This document shows positions 24,801-33,985 of a stretch of DNA of 64,000 nucleotides, one piece after another; position 1 is the stretch's first letter, and every line of letters begins with the position of its first letter. A model generated the notes under the pieces. The model was not told where the DNA came from and searched no databases. It worked only from the letters and a program-made list of their open reading frames with translations. Source of the stretch: Kangiella profundi (GTDB taxonomy: Bacteria > Pseudomonadota > Gammaproteobacteria > Enterobacterales > Kangiellaceae); the NCBI RefSeq assembly GCF_002838765.1, contig NZ_CP025120.1:1612001-1676000 (forward strand). The letters are read 5' to 3'. The translations under genes were made by a program, and so were the position numbers.

Positions 24801-27392
24801 TTAAGCGTTACCACTCAGGAAATCTTGAGCGAAACGCTGTAACACACCACCGGCTGAGTAAATGGACACTTCTTCAGCGGTATCTAGGCGGCATTTCACA
24901 GGGATCTCAACGCGCTCACCATCTTTGCGATGCATAATCACCGTTAAGTTAGCACCCGGGCTGATTTCGCCTTCCACATCAAAAGTTTCAGTTCCGTCGA
25001 TGGCATAGGTTTTACGGGTATTACCGTCTACAAATTCAACAGGCAATACGCCCATACCAATCAGGTTTGTACGGTGGATACGCTCAAAGCCTTCCGCAAC
25101 AATTACTTCGACACCAGCAAGACGCACACCTTTTGCTGCCCAGTCACGCGATGAACCCTGGCCATAGTCAGCACCGGCAATAATGATCAGTGGCTGCTTG
25201 CGCTCCATGTAGGTTTCAATCGTTTCCCACATGCGCATTTCTTTTCCTTCTGGCTCAAGACGTGCCAAAGAACCCTGCTTAACTGAACCATCCTCGTTGC
25301 GCACCATTTCATTCAACAATTTTGGATTGGCGAATGTCGCGCGTTGTGCAGTTAAGTGATCACCACGGTGAGTCGCATAAGAGTTATAGTCTTCTTCTGG
25401 CAAGCCCATTTTATCGAGATAAGCACCAGCAGCGCTTGATTTTTGAATCGCGTTTGAAGGTGACAGGTGATCGGTTGTGATGTTGTCGCCTAATACCGCC
25501 AATGGACGCATACCTTTCATGGTACGCTCACCAGCCAATGCGCCTTCCCAATAAGGAGGACGACGGATATAGGTACTCATTGGGCGCCAATCATACAATG
25601 GGCTACTCTTCTCGCCAGTGTCCACTTTAACATTGAACATTGGCTCGTAAACCGCGCGGAATTGCTCCGGCTTAACGTGTTCTTTGATGATGGCATCCAC
25701 TTCTTCATCACTTGGCCAAATGTCTTTCAAGGTAACTGGGTTGCCATCTTTGTCAGTACCTAATACATCTTTCTCAATATCGAAACGAATCGTACCTGCA
25801 ATGGCATAAGCTACGACCAATGGCGGCGAAGCCAGGAACGCCTGATCAGCATGAGGATGAATTCGACCATCAAAGTTACGGTTGCCCGACAACACCGCAG
25901 TCGAATACAAATCACGCTCTTCAATTTCCTGTTTAATTTTTGGATCCAGTGCACCGCTCATGCCGTTACAGGATGTACAGGCATAACCAACGACACCAAA
26001 ACCAAGGTTTTCAAGTTCAGGTAGGAGCTTAGATTCTTCCAGATACATAGTTACCGCTTTTGAGCCTGGGGCCAACGAAGTCTTCACCCAAGGTTTACGC
26101 GTTAATCCAAGTTTGTTGGCATTTCGCGCGATTAAACCTGCCGCGATCATATTGCGTGGGTTACTGGTATTGGTACAACTGGTAATAGCAGCAATGATAC
26201 AGGCGCCATCAGGCATTTTGCCTTCTTCTGTTTCAACATGTTTGGCAATACCACGTGTTGCCAAATCGGCTGTAGAAACACGCGCATGCGGATTCGATGG
26301 ACCCGCGATATTACGAACCACTGATGAAAGATCAAAAGTCAGCACACGCTCGTATTCAGCTTCAGTCAGACAGTCAGCCCACAAACCTGTTTGCTTGGCA
26401 TAGGTTTCCACCAGCCTGACGTTATCATCGTCACGCCCAGTCAGCTTTAAATAGTCAATGGTTTGTTGATCGATATAGAACATGGCTGCGGTTGCGCCAA
26501 ACTCAGGGGTCATGTTGGAAATAGTCGCACGGTCACCTAAGGTAAGATGGGAAGCGCCTTCACCAAAGAACTCTAAGTAAGAAGATACGACACGTTCATT
26601 ACGCAAGAATTCAGTAATCGCCAAAACGATATCAGTACTGGTAATGCCCGGTTGAGGCTTACCTTTTAACTCAACACCGATGATGTCAGGAAGACGCATG
26701 TATGAAGCTCGACCTAGCATAACGCTCTCAGCTTCCAGACCACCAACACCCACAGCAATAACACCTAGAGCATCGACCATTGGCGTATGGCTGTCAGTAC
26801 CGACCAAAGTATCAGGGAATGCAACACCATCGCGAGACTGAATCACTGGCGACATACGCTCAAGATTAATCTGGTGCATAATGCCGTTGCCAGGTGGAAC
26901 CACATTGACGTTTTCAAAGGCGGTTTTACACCAGTTGATGAAGTGGAAACGATCTTCGTTACGACGCTCTTCAATTGCGCGGTTTTTCTCAAATGCATCT
27001 TTTTCATAACCGGCATGTTCAACCGCTAACGAATGGTCAACGATTAACTGAGTGGGAACCACTGGATTGACTTTAGAAGGATCACCGCCCTTCTCCGCGA
27101 TTGCATCACGCAAACCCGCCAAATCTACAAACGCTGTTTGGCCCAAAATATCATGGCAAACAACGCGCGCAGGAAACCAAGGAAAATCCAGATCACGCTT
27201 ACGCTCAATGATTTGCTTGAGTGAGTCAGTCAGTGACTCAGGATCACAACGACGCACCAGGTTTTCAGCAAGTACTTTTGAGGTGTAAGGAAGTTTATCG
27301 TAGGCACCCGGTTGGATGGCTTCAACCGCTTCACGCGTGTCAAAGTAATCAAGGTTAGAGCCTTCAAGTTTCTTTCTGTAGTTTGTGTTCAT
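24801..27392 (-). CDS. acnD: 2-methylcitrate dehydratase, AcnD type
   Basis: 863-residue Fe-S dehydratase of the aconitase superfamily, AcnD subgroup. AcnD dehydrates 2-methylcitrate to the trans-2-methylaconitate that PrpF isomerises. The sequence carries the aconitase Fe-S cysteine signatures ITSCTNTSNP and YACTSCNG and the swivel-domain GQGSSRDWAAKG. Length fits AcnD (about 865). ATG 27392 is preferred over GTG 27404 because the former has GGAAA upstream. It is in the order prpB-prpC-acnD-prpF, with a 306-base repeat-rich gap to prpC. Redundant in step with the distant prpD. Confidence 0.93.
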   Translation of the reverse strand: MNTNYRKKLEGSNLDYFDTREAVEAIQPGAYDKLPYTSKVLAENLVRRCDPESLTDSLKQIIERKRDLDFPWFPARVVCHDILGQTAFVDLAGLRDAIAEKGGDPSKVNPVVPTQLIVDHSLAVEHAGYEKDAFEKNRAIEERRNEDRFHFINWCKTAFENVNVVPPGNGIMHQINLERMSPVIQSRDGVAFPDTLVGTDSHTPMVDALGVIAVGVGGLEAESVMLGRASYMRLPDIIGVELKGKPQPGITSTDIVLAITEFLRNERVVSSYLEFFGEGASHLTLGDRATISNMTPEFGATAAMFYIDQQTIDYLKLTGRDDDNVRLVETYAKQTGLWADCLTEAEYERVLTFDLSSVVRNIAGPSNPHARVSTADLATRGIAKHVETEEGKMPDGACIIAAITSCTNTSNPRNMIAAGLIARNANKLGLTRKPWVKTSLAPGSKAVTMYLEESKLLPELENLGFGVVGYACTSCNGMSGALDPKIKQEIEERDLYSTAVLSGNRNFDGRIHPHADQAFLASPPLVVAYAIAGTIRFDIEKDVLGTDKDGNPVTLKDIWPSDEEVDAIIKEHVKPEQFRAVYEPMFNVKVDTGEKSSPLYDWRPMSTYIRRPPYWEGALAGERTMKGMRPLAVLGDNITTDHLSPSNAIQKSSAAGAYLDKMGLPEEDYNSYATHRGDHLTAQRATFANPKLLNEMVRNEDGSVKQGSLARLEPEGKEMRMWETIETYMERKQPLIIIAGADYGQGSSRDWAAKGVRLAGVEVIVAEGFERIHRTNLIGMGVLPVEFVDGNTRKTYAIDGTETFDVEGEISPGANLTVIMHRKDGERVEIPVKCRLDTAEEVSIYSAGGVLQRFAQDFLSGNA

Positions 27393-27492
27393 AAGTTTCC
27401 ACACGATTGTGTTTGTTGGATTTGGTTTTGTTACAACTAGTTGTATTACTCAAAGTTTCTTGTCTTTTACCCAAGGGCATTTCCGAGGGTCT

Positions 27493-27545
27493 CCCGCGAA
27501 GGCAGGAATTTATAAATTAGGAAAATGGATTCCCGCCTTCGCGGG
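27493..27545. repeat. dRS3-like inverted repeat (family C) in the prpC-acnD gap
   Basis: CCCGCGAAGGCAGGAAT (27493-27509) and ATTCCCGCCTTCGCGGG (27529-27545) pair with one mismatch in 17 and a 19-base spacer. The right arm, with its following AATGAC, resembles the dRS3-type palindromes (ATTCCC...GGGAAT) widespread in proteobacteria. Immediately left, CCCAAGGGCATTTCC is similar to the inverse of 24751-24770. Confidence 0.7.
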
Positions 27546-27587
27546 AATGACTTGCCTTTTAGTTATGTCTTACACTATAAAATGAAT

Positions 27588-27696
27588 TTTTAGCAGCAAG
27601 AGCAAGGCTTGCAATCAATTTATTTGAGGAAGTTTACATTCAGTAAACGACGATAATAAATTGATTGCGTAACGCAGCTATTGGCGCTAAAAAACA
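27588..27696. mobile_element. MITE-like long inverted repeat between prpC and acnD
   Basis: Arms GCAATCAATTTATT (27611-27624) and AATAAATTGATTGC (27655-27668) are perfect, with an inner palindrome GTTTAC/GTAAAC (27632-27648). Outside these, TTTTTAGC...CAAGAGC on the left and GCTATTGGCGCTAAAAA on the right extend the pairing imperfectly, so the whole is about 109 bases folding into one hairpin. It fits a small non-coding inverted-repeat element; no target-site duplication was established. Confidence 0.5.
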
Positions 27697-27698
27697 TT

Positions 27699-28838
27699 TT
27701 AACGTTTGTCGATTGGAGTAAATTCTTTGTTTTCCGGCCCCGTATAATTCGCGCTCGGACGAATAATCTTGCCATCAACACGCTGCTCCATCACATGCGC
27801 TGACCAACCGGTAATTCGCGAGATCACGAAGATCGGTGTGAACATTGCGGTTGGGATGCCCATCTTGTTGTATGAGACCGCTGAGAACCAATCCAGGTTA
27901 GGGAACATTTTCTTTTCGTCCCACATGACTTGTTCGAGGCGCTCTGCAACGTCGTACAACTTCATGTCGCCCTGCTCTTCTGACAATTCTTTAGCAACCT
28001 TCTTAATCACTTCGTTACGAGGATCTGAAACGGTGTAAACCGGATGACCAAAACCGATAACAATTTCTTTACGCGCTAAACGTTCTTTGATGTCAGTTTC
28101 AGCATGGTCTGCACTGTCGTAACGCATTTGGATATCAAGCGCAACTTCGTTTGCACCACCATGTTTTGGACCACGTAATGCGCCGATACCGCCGCAAATC
28201 GCTGAGTACATGTCTGAACCTGTACCCGTGATAACACGGCTAGTGAATGTTGAGGCATTGAACTCATGCTCTGCATAGAGGTTCAATGAAATCTGCATCG
28301 CACGTACCCAAGAGTCTGGACATGGCTCGCCGTGTAACAAGTGTAGGAAATGACCAGCAATTGACTCTTCGTCAGTTTCCAGGTCAATGGCTACACCATT
28401 GTGCGAGAAGTGGTACCAATAAAGTAGCATTGAAGGAAAAGATGCTAACAAACGGTCAGCAATATCTTTTGCTTCGTTCATTGGCTGGCTTTCGCGCTCT
28501 GGTAACACAGTACCCAACATTGAACAGCCAGTACGCAATACATCCATTGGGTGTGCGTTTGCTGGAATTAATTCTAATGCGTCCTGTACTAAAGCTGGAA
28601 GGCCACGAAGCGCTTTTAATTTGCGCTTATAGTTAGCAAGTTCTGCTTTGTTGGGTAATTTGCCGTGAATCAATAAGTGAGCAACTTCTTCGAACTCACA
28701 GTTTTCAGCCAAGTCTAGAATGTCGTAACCGCGGTAATGTAAGTCATTACCGGTACGGCCTACAGTACACAGTGCGGTATTTCCTGCCGCTACACCAGAC
28801 AGTGCTACGGATTTTTTTGGTTTTGGTAAATCTGACAT
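27699..28838 (-). CDS. prpC: 2-methylcitrate synthase
   Basis: 379-residue citrate-synthase-fold enzyme that condenses propionyl-CoA with oxaloacetate to 2-methylcitrate. Active-site regions are present: the Fe- and CoA-related helix [16 protein letters not shown] with its catalytic His, the Asp-containing [14 protein letters not shown], and [13 protein letters not shown]. The N-terminal [19 protein letters not shown] is typical of PrpC rather than GltA. It lies second in the prp operon, 19 bases after the prpB stop. Confidence 0.94.
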   Translation of the reverse strand: MSDLPKPKKSVALSGVAAGNTALCTVGRTGNDLHYRGYDILDLAENCEFEEVAHLLIHGKLPNKAELANYKRKLKALRGLPALVQDALELIPANAHPMDVLRTGCSMLGTVLPERESQPMNEAKDIADRLLASFPSMLLYWYHFSHNGVAIDLETDEESIAGHFLHLLHGEPCPDSWVRAMQISLNLYAEHEFNASTFTSRVITGTGSDMYSAICGGIGALRGPKHGGANEVALDIQMRYDSADHAETDIKERLARKEIVIGFGHPVYTVSDPRNEVIKKVAKELSEEQGDMKLYDVAERLEQVMWDEKKMFPNLDWFSAVSYNKMGIPTAMFTPIFVISRITGWSAHVMEQRVDGKIIRPSANYTGPENKEFTPIDKR

Positions 28839-28857
28839 GGTTAACTCCTAGTCTATT

Positions 28858-29742
28858 TTATTTCTTTTTGGCTTTTTCTTGCGCGAATAGTTCGTCGAGC
28901 TTTTGCTCGTATTCGTGATAGCCAAGATAATCGTATAATTCTTCGCGAGTTTGCATGATATCGATCACATCACGCTGATGTCCTTTAGCTAAAACATCTT
29001 TATAAAATGTTTCAGCGCCTTTATTCATGGCACGGTAAGCACCGCAGCAATATAAAACGATATCAACACCAACACCTGCCAACTCTTCACATGAAAACAG
29101 TGGGGTTGCACCGAACTCGGTGATATTTGCCAAGAAAGGAACATTCACATGCTTGCGGAAGGTTTCATAATCTTCCAATGAGCGCATCGCTTCTGGGAAA
29201 ATCATGTCAGCACCCGCTTCAATACAGGCATTGGCACGGTCAATCGCAGACTGCATGCCTTCTACCGCTAATGCATCGGTACGCGCCATGATAACGAAAT
29301 TCTCATCAGTACGTGCATCGACTGCTGATTTTACGCGGTCGACCATTTCCTGCTGACTGACGATTTCTTTATTGGGACGGTGACCACAACGCTTAGTCGC
29401 AACCTGGTCTTCCATGTGGAAACCGGCGGCACCCGCTTTGATTAAAGCGCGAGTTGTACGAGCGATATTAAATGCACCGCCAAAGCCTGTGTCGATATCA
29501 ACCATCAACGGTAATGAACAGACGTCAGTGATGCGACGGATATCAACCAGCAAGTCTTCAGCGGTTGAAATACCAAGGTCTGGCATGCCTAACGAGTTAG
29601 CGGCTACGCCACCGCCTGAAAGGTAAATAGCTTTGTGACCAATTTTTTCAGCCATACGCGCGGTATAAGCTGTGATGGTTCCCATTAATTGTAGCGGATG
29701 GTTTTCTTCGACCGCTTTACGAAATTTTAAACCTGCACTCAT
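28858..29742 (-). CDS. prpB: 2-methylisocitrate lyase
   Basis: 294-residue TIM-barrel lyase of the isocitrate-lyase superfamily that cleaves 2-methylisocitrate to pyruvate and succinate. The catalytic KRCGHRPNK loop, the [17 protein letters not shown]g-binding region and the MEDQ motif are seen. First gene of prpB-prpC-acnD-prpF. No prpR-type regulator is next to it; the upstream gap (29743-29904) holds repeats of families A and B. Confidence 0.95.
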   Translation of the reverse strand: MSAGLKFRKAVEENHPLQLMGTITAYTARMAEKIGHKAIYLSGGGVAANSLGMPDLGISTAEDLLVDIRRITDVCSLPLMVDIDTGFGGAFNIARTTRALIKAGAAGFHMEDQVATKRCGHRPNKEIVSQQEMVDRVKSAVDARTDENFVIMARTDALAVEGMQSAIDRANACIEAGADMIFPEAMRSLEDYETFRKHVNVPFLANITEFGATPLFSCEELAGVGVDIVLYCCGAYRAMNKGAETFYKDVLAKGHQRDVIDIMQTREELYDYLGYHEYEQKLDELFAQEKAKKK

Positions 29743-29811
29743 AATATAAACCTTATTGTTTCTTGTGGTGCTTCGACAAGCACCTTACTTTTTTACTTTA
29801 AGAGCATTCTA

Positions 29812-29873
29812 AGAGCAGATTCTGAATCCAGTTCAGAATGACATGCCTTAGAAGCCGGTGCGTCGCGACGCAG
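29812..29873. repeat. Dispersed palindromes of families A and B upstream of prpB
   Basis: Family A: GAGCAGATTCTGAATC...AATGACATGCC (29812-29846) with an ATTCTGAA/TTCAGAAT stem (29819-29839), the reverse of the element at 611-645. Family B: GGTGCGTCGCGACGCA (29857-29872), sharing the palindromic core with 50160-50177. Both lie between the prpB start and the small membrane protein gene at 29905, so they sit in the expected promoter region of the prp operon. Confidence 0.65.
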
Positions 29874-29904
29874 TGCCTGCCCCCTCGGGTACCCTACGTT
29901 CTTG

Positions 29905-30180
29905 TCATTTATCCAGTGGAGCTTTCTTTGGCTGGGCAAGCTCATCCTTTAATATATTTAGCTTTTCAAATATTTCCCATGTTACTGCGAGTATGAAAAA
30001 AACAAACCAAATCCACCAGTTATATGGATCACCACTACCCCAGTCATATTTCTCGTACAAAAAGTCCATTAAAAAGTAGAGTGGCGCGGGGAAAGCAATC
30101 ATAAAGATTAACATTCTCTTAATACTACGAACTTTTTTTTCTAATGGTAGTGACCTATATCTTTTATACCTACTAGCCAT
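29905..30180 (-). CDS. Small two-helix membrane protein
   Basis: 91 residues: a basic N-terminus, a hydrophobic segment near 25-44 (RMLIFMIAFPAPLYFLMDFL), and a second near 56-74 (WWIWFVFFILAVTWEIF), then a polar tail. Not recognised. Its start lies two bases after the fumarase stop, so it is almost certainly translated from the same transcript. Function unknown; being small, it could also be a coupled accessory protein. Confidence 0.65.
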   Translation of the reverse strand: MASRYKRYRSLPLEKKVRSIKRMLIFMIAFPAPLYFLMDFLYEKYDWGSGDPYNWWIWFVFFILAVTWEIFEKLNILKDELAQPKKAPLDK

Positions 30181-30182
30181 GC

Positions 30183-31688
30183 TCAGCTCGCTAACTTAAC
30201 TTTCCAAACAGCCGGACCAGTTTTATGCACCGATTCGCCTTCTGAATCCACTGCGACAGTCACTGGCATATCTTTAACATCGAACTCATAAACCGCTTCC
30301 ATTCCTAATTCAGGGAAGGCGACGACTTTTGAATCTTTAATCGCTTTAGACACCAGATAGGCAGCTCCGCCAACGGCCATCAGATAAACTGATTTGTACT
30401 TCTTAATGGCTTCAATCGCTTCATCACCGCGCTCTGCTTTACCGATCATGCCAAGCAAGCCAGTTTTATCGAGCATCATTTCAGTGAATTTATCCATGCG
30501 TGTGGCAGTTGTTGGGCCCGCTGGTCCCACTGCTTCATCACGGACAGCGTCCACTGGACCTACGTAGTAGATAAAACGATTGGTAAAGTCGAGACCTTCT
30601 GGCAGGCCTTCACCTGAGTCGAGCAAATCTTTAATTTTCTTATGGGCTGCATCGCGGCCGGTTAAAATCTTGCCATTCAACAATAGAACTTGGCCAGGTT
30701 TCCAGCTTGCAACTTCTTCTGGCGTGATGTTATTCATGTCTACACGCTTGGCATCTGCGGCGGCTTCATATTCCATGTCCGGCCAATCTTCAATCGATGG
30801 TGGTGTAAGGATAGCAGGCCCATTACCATCTAATGTGAAATGAATATGACGCGTTGCCGCACAGTTTGGAATCATGGCGACCGGCTTTGATGCTGCATGA
30901 GTTGGCCAGTCTTTGATTTTGACGTCCAATACAGTCGTTACACCGCCCAAACCTTGCGCACCGATACCGAGCTTGTTGACGGCTTCATAAATTTCGATAC
31001 GTAATTCTTCAACGCGATTACTTGGACCACGCTTCAATAGCTCCTGCATATCGATGGGATCCATCAAGGATTCTTTGGCCAGTACCATAGCCTTTTCAGC
31101 GGTACCGCCAACACCAATACCAAGCATACCCGGAGGGCACCAGCCCGCGCCCATCTTAGGTACAGTCTCAACAACCCAGTCAACAATCGAGTCACTTGGG
31201 TTAAGCATCACGAATTTAGATTTGTTTTCAGAACCACCGCCTTTAGCGGCACAGGTCACTTCAACCTTGTCGCCTTTAACCATTTCAACGTGCACCACAG
31301 CTGGGGTGTTGTCTTTAGAGTTAAGACGTTTACCTGCTGGGTCCATTAGAACAGAAGCACGTAATGGATTATCTGGGTTTAAGTAAGCACGACGAACACC
31401 TTCATCGACCATTTCCTGAATGGTCATGCCGCCTTCAAAGCGCGCATCCATACCGACTTTCACAAAAGCACAGGCAATCCCTGTATCTTGACACACAGGA
31501 CGGTGGCCCATGGCGGACATACGTGAATTGACCAGAATCTGTTTCATGGCATCTTTTGCCGCAGGGCTTTCTTCTTTTTCGTAGGCTGCGGTTAACGCCT
31601 GGATAAAATCTTTGGGGTGGTAATAGGAAATGTATTGAAAGGCATCAGCAACACTTGCAATAAAGTCTTCTGCTTTAATGGTGGCCAT
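30183..31688 (-). CDS. fumA: Class I (Fe-S) fumarate hydratase
   Basis: 501-residue iron-sulfur fumarase, interconverting fumarate and L-malate in the citric acid cycle. Three cysteines that hold the 4Fe-4S cluster can be seen: Cys66 in HRPVCQDTG, one in GAGWCPPGM and one in PNCAATRH. Length is near the usual value of about 500-550. It follows a metabolically fitting order: propionate oxidation yields succinate, which succinate dehydrogenase converts to fumarate. The gene is in the same direction as the prp genes but is separated by the small membrane gene and repeats, so common transcription is unproven. Symbol fumA given for class; it could be called fumB. Confidence 0.94.
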   Translation of the reverse strand: MATIKAEDFIASVADAFQYISYYHPKDFIQALTAAYEKEESPAAKDAMKQILVNSRMSAMGHRPVCQDTGIACAFVKVGMDARFEGGMTIQEMVDEGVRRAYLNPDNPLRASVLMDPAGKRLNSKDNTPAVVHVEMVKGDKVEVTCAAKGGGSENKSKFVMLNPSDSIVDWVVETVPKMGAGWCPPGMLGIGVGGTAEKAMVLAKESLMDPIDMQELLKRGPSNRVEELRIEIYEAVNKLGIGAQGLGGVTTVLDVKIKDWPTHAASKPVAMIPNCAATRHIHFTLDGNGPAILTPPSIEDWPDMEYEAAADAKRVDMNNITPEEVASWKPGQVLLLNGKILTGRDAAHKKIKDLLDSGEGLPEGLDFTNRFIYYVGPVDAVRDEAVGPAGPTTATRMDKFTEMMLDKTGLLGMIGKAERGDEAIEAIKKYKSVYLMAVGGAAYLVSKAIKDSKVVAFPELGMEAVYEFDVKDMPVTVAVDSEGESVHKTGPAVWKVKLAS

Positions 31689-31867
31689 TAAGTCTCTCCC
31701 GTGGACGGCTCAGTCAGAATGAGTAAATTTGTGCTTCGCTATACAAGAAGCAAACAAACCTCTAAAATCGGCAGAACATTATACAGGCTGGCAATGGCGT
31801 TTCCCAAATTTTGGACGCTAATTATTCAGATTTAGCCGTCAATTTGACTCTTTTTTAATCTATCTGC

Positions 31868-33286
31868 ATGAAAAACACACAAAACACAGCTCAGTTTGTT
31901 GAATTTCCCTACCGAGAACCTGCCGCCCTTCGAGACCTTTTCTCATGGTTCGCTGACGAACCCTGGGCGTTACTATTGGATAGCGGAAAAACCACCCATC
32001 AGGCAGCCAAATTTGACCTGATTTTGGCCAGACCAAGAGCCATGATTCGCTTTAGCGATGGGCATACCGAGATTACAGGGTTAGGCATTAATCCAAGCCA
32101 CAAACCATTTGAGGACTTGCGTCAATTTTATAAGGCGGGACTGGCAGACCACCTGCCCTTACCTAAAGAGCTTTCACGCCTACCTTTTCATGGTGGCATT
32201 GCCGGTTATTGTAGCTATGACCTAGGTCGTTATGTGGAAAAGCTGCCAACTGTCGCAGAAAAAGATATCCAGTTGCCTGAAATGGCCTTTGGTCTGTATG
32301 AGTGGGGCTTTATCAGCGATCACGAACAGCAAAAGTGTTATCTGATCAAGTATTCGGATTATTGCGATAGCTATTGGCAGGACATTGTTCGTGAATTTGA
32401 AAACTATTATGAGCAAACCGCAAATGATAGCTTTGAGCCATTCCAGCTTTCCGATGACTGGCAATCCAACATGAGCCAACAAGGTTATATCGAGCGCTAT
32501 CAGAAGATTCATGATTATATTCACGCTGGAGACTGTTATCAGGTTAATCTGGCCCAGCGTTTCAAAGCGCCATATTCAGGCCATCCGTGGAATGCTTACC
32601 TTAAATTAACCGAGCACAATCAGGCTCCTTTCTCGGCATACATGAATCTTGAGCATCAGCAGATACTTTCGGTGTCACCCGAGCGTTTTATACAGGTTGA
32701 AAAGCAGAAAAATAAGAGCCATGTCATTACTCAGCCAATCAAAGGTACTCGTCCACGCTCAAAAGATCCGGTAGAAGATGAACGCCTATCGGATGAATTA
32801 CAAAACAGTATCAAAGATCGTGCAGAAAACTTGATGATTGTAGATTTGCTTCGTAACGATATTGGCCGCAGCGCTGCAACAGGGTCAGTTAAAGTAACCA
32901 AGCTCTTTGAATTACAGACTTTTACCTCAGTGCATCATCTGGTTAGCACTATTGAAGCAGATTTGGCTCAAGACAAAGATGCCATTGAACTTCTGAAATA
33001 CTGCTTCCCCGGCGGCTCTATTACGGGCGCGCCGAAAGTCCGAGCAATGGAAATCATAGAAGAGCTAGAACCACACAGACGTAGTATCTATTGTGGCTCA
33101 GTACTGTATTATGACTTTAGAGGAATGCTGGATTCGAACATCGCCATACGCACCCTGGTCACCGAAAATGACTCGATTTATGCCTGGGGCGGTGGAGGTT
33201 TAGTTGCAGATTCCGAGGCAGAAAATGAGTATCAGGAAACCCTGCATAAATTAAGTAAAATTTTACCTGTTCTTAAAGATGATTAA
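31868..33286 (+). CDS. pabB: Aminodeoxychorismate synthase component I
   Basis: 472-residue chorismate-utilising enzyme that, with PabA glutamine amidotransferase, makes 4-amino-4-deoxychorismate for folate. Diagnostic motifs are PIKGTRPR (the active-site Lys), LMIVDLLRNDIGR, GGSITGAPKVRAMEIIEELE and the GSVLYYDF region of PabB as opposed to TrpE. PabA is not in the window. ATG 31868 has only a poor upstream ribosome-binding site. It overlaps nudL by eight bases, a linkage also seen in E. coli, where pabB and nudL are adjacent. Confidence 0.92.
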   Translation: MKNTQNTAQFVEFPYREPAALRDLFSWFADEPWALLLDSGKTTHQAAKFDLILARPRAMIRFSDGHTEITGLGINPSHKPFEDLRQFYKAGLADHLPLPKELSRLPFHGGIAGYCSYDLGRYVEKLPTVAEKDIQLPEMAFGLYEWGFISDHEQQKCYLIKYSDYCDSYWQDIVREFENYYEQTANDSFEPFQLSDDWQSNMSQQGYIERYQKIHDYIHAGDCYQVNLAQRFKAPYSGHPWNAYLKLTEHNQAPFSAYMNLEHQQILSVSPERFIQVEKQKNKSHVITQPIKGTRPRSKDPVEDERLSDELQNSIKDRAENLMIVDLLRNDIGRSAATGSVKVTKLFELQTFTSVHHLVSTIEADLAQDKDAIELLKYCFPGGSITGAPKVRAMEIIEELEPHRRSIYCGSVLYYDFRGMLDSNIAIRTLVTENDSIYAWGGGGLVADSEAENEYQETLHKLSKILPVLKDD

Positions 33287-33842
33287 GCTGATTGATATCG
33301 AACAAGCCTTAGCTCGGGCTAACGAAATTACACCCAAAGAAACCACGCTTAGACCAAGCGCAGTTCTGGTGCCGGTGGTTGAACGGGAACAGGGACTACA
33401 GCTTTTACTGACCCAGCGTACCGATCACCTGCGCCACCATGCTGGCCAAATTAGCTTCCCTGGCGGTCGCATGGATAAAACTGATAAAGACCTGATTCAC
33501 ACTGCCCTGCGCGAAACTCATGAAGAAGTAGGCATTCCCGATCAGTTAATCAATGTGCTGGGCAAACTACCGCTGCAACCGACGATTTCCGGCTTTATGA
33601 TTCAGCCAATAGTGGCACACGTTGCGGAACATTATGAGATGCGTCTGTGTGAAGACGAAGTCGCAGACGCTTTTGAAGTTCCGCTGGACTTTGTTATAGA
33701 TCCCGCCAATCAAAATCATTCCTATCGAGAATATGGAGGTATGCGCTACTCGATTTATTCAATACCTTATGAGAATCGCAATATCTGGGGGGCTACGGCC
33801 AATATTATCGTGCAATTTTCTAAGCTGATACGCACTCTATAA
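33279..33842 (+). CDS. nudL: CoA pyrophosphatase (Nudix family)
   Basis: 187-residue Nudix hydrolase of the NudL type, which splits CoA and its derivatives to 4'-phosphopantetheine and 3',5'-ADP. The Nudix box starts at GGRMDKTDKDLIHTALRE and ends EEVGI, and the upstream LRHHAGQISFPGGR is the signature of CoA-directed members. Its start overlaps the end of pabB, so translation is coupled. No evident regulation of its own. Confidence 0.9.
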   Translation: MIKLIDIEQALARANEITPKETTLRPSAVLVPVVEREQGLQLLLTQRTDHLRHHAGQISFPGGRMDKTDKDLIHTALRETHEEVGIPDQLINVLGKLPLQPTISGFMIQPIVAHVAEHYEMRLCEDEVADAFEVPLDFVIDPANQNHSYREYGGMRYSIYSIPYENRNIWGATANIIVQFSKLIRTL

Positions 33843-33985
33843 ATCCTATCTTATCTATCACTGCTATCGTTTATATCCAATTGTTAAAAGCCGCATCTGG
33901 TCTGATTAGCTAGCCATAGCAACTGACTGCCAGAGCGAGTACAATCGGACTATTAATTTAGTAATAATCTTTTTGAGGTTTCACC

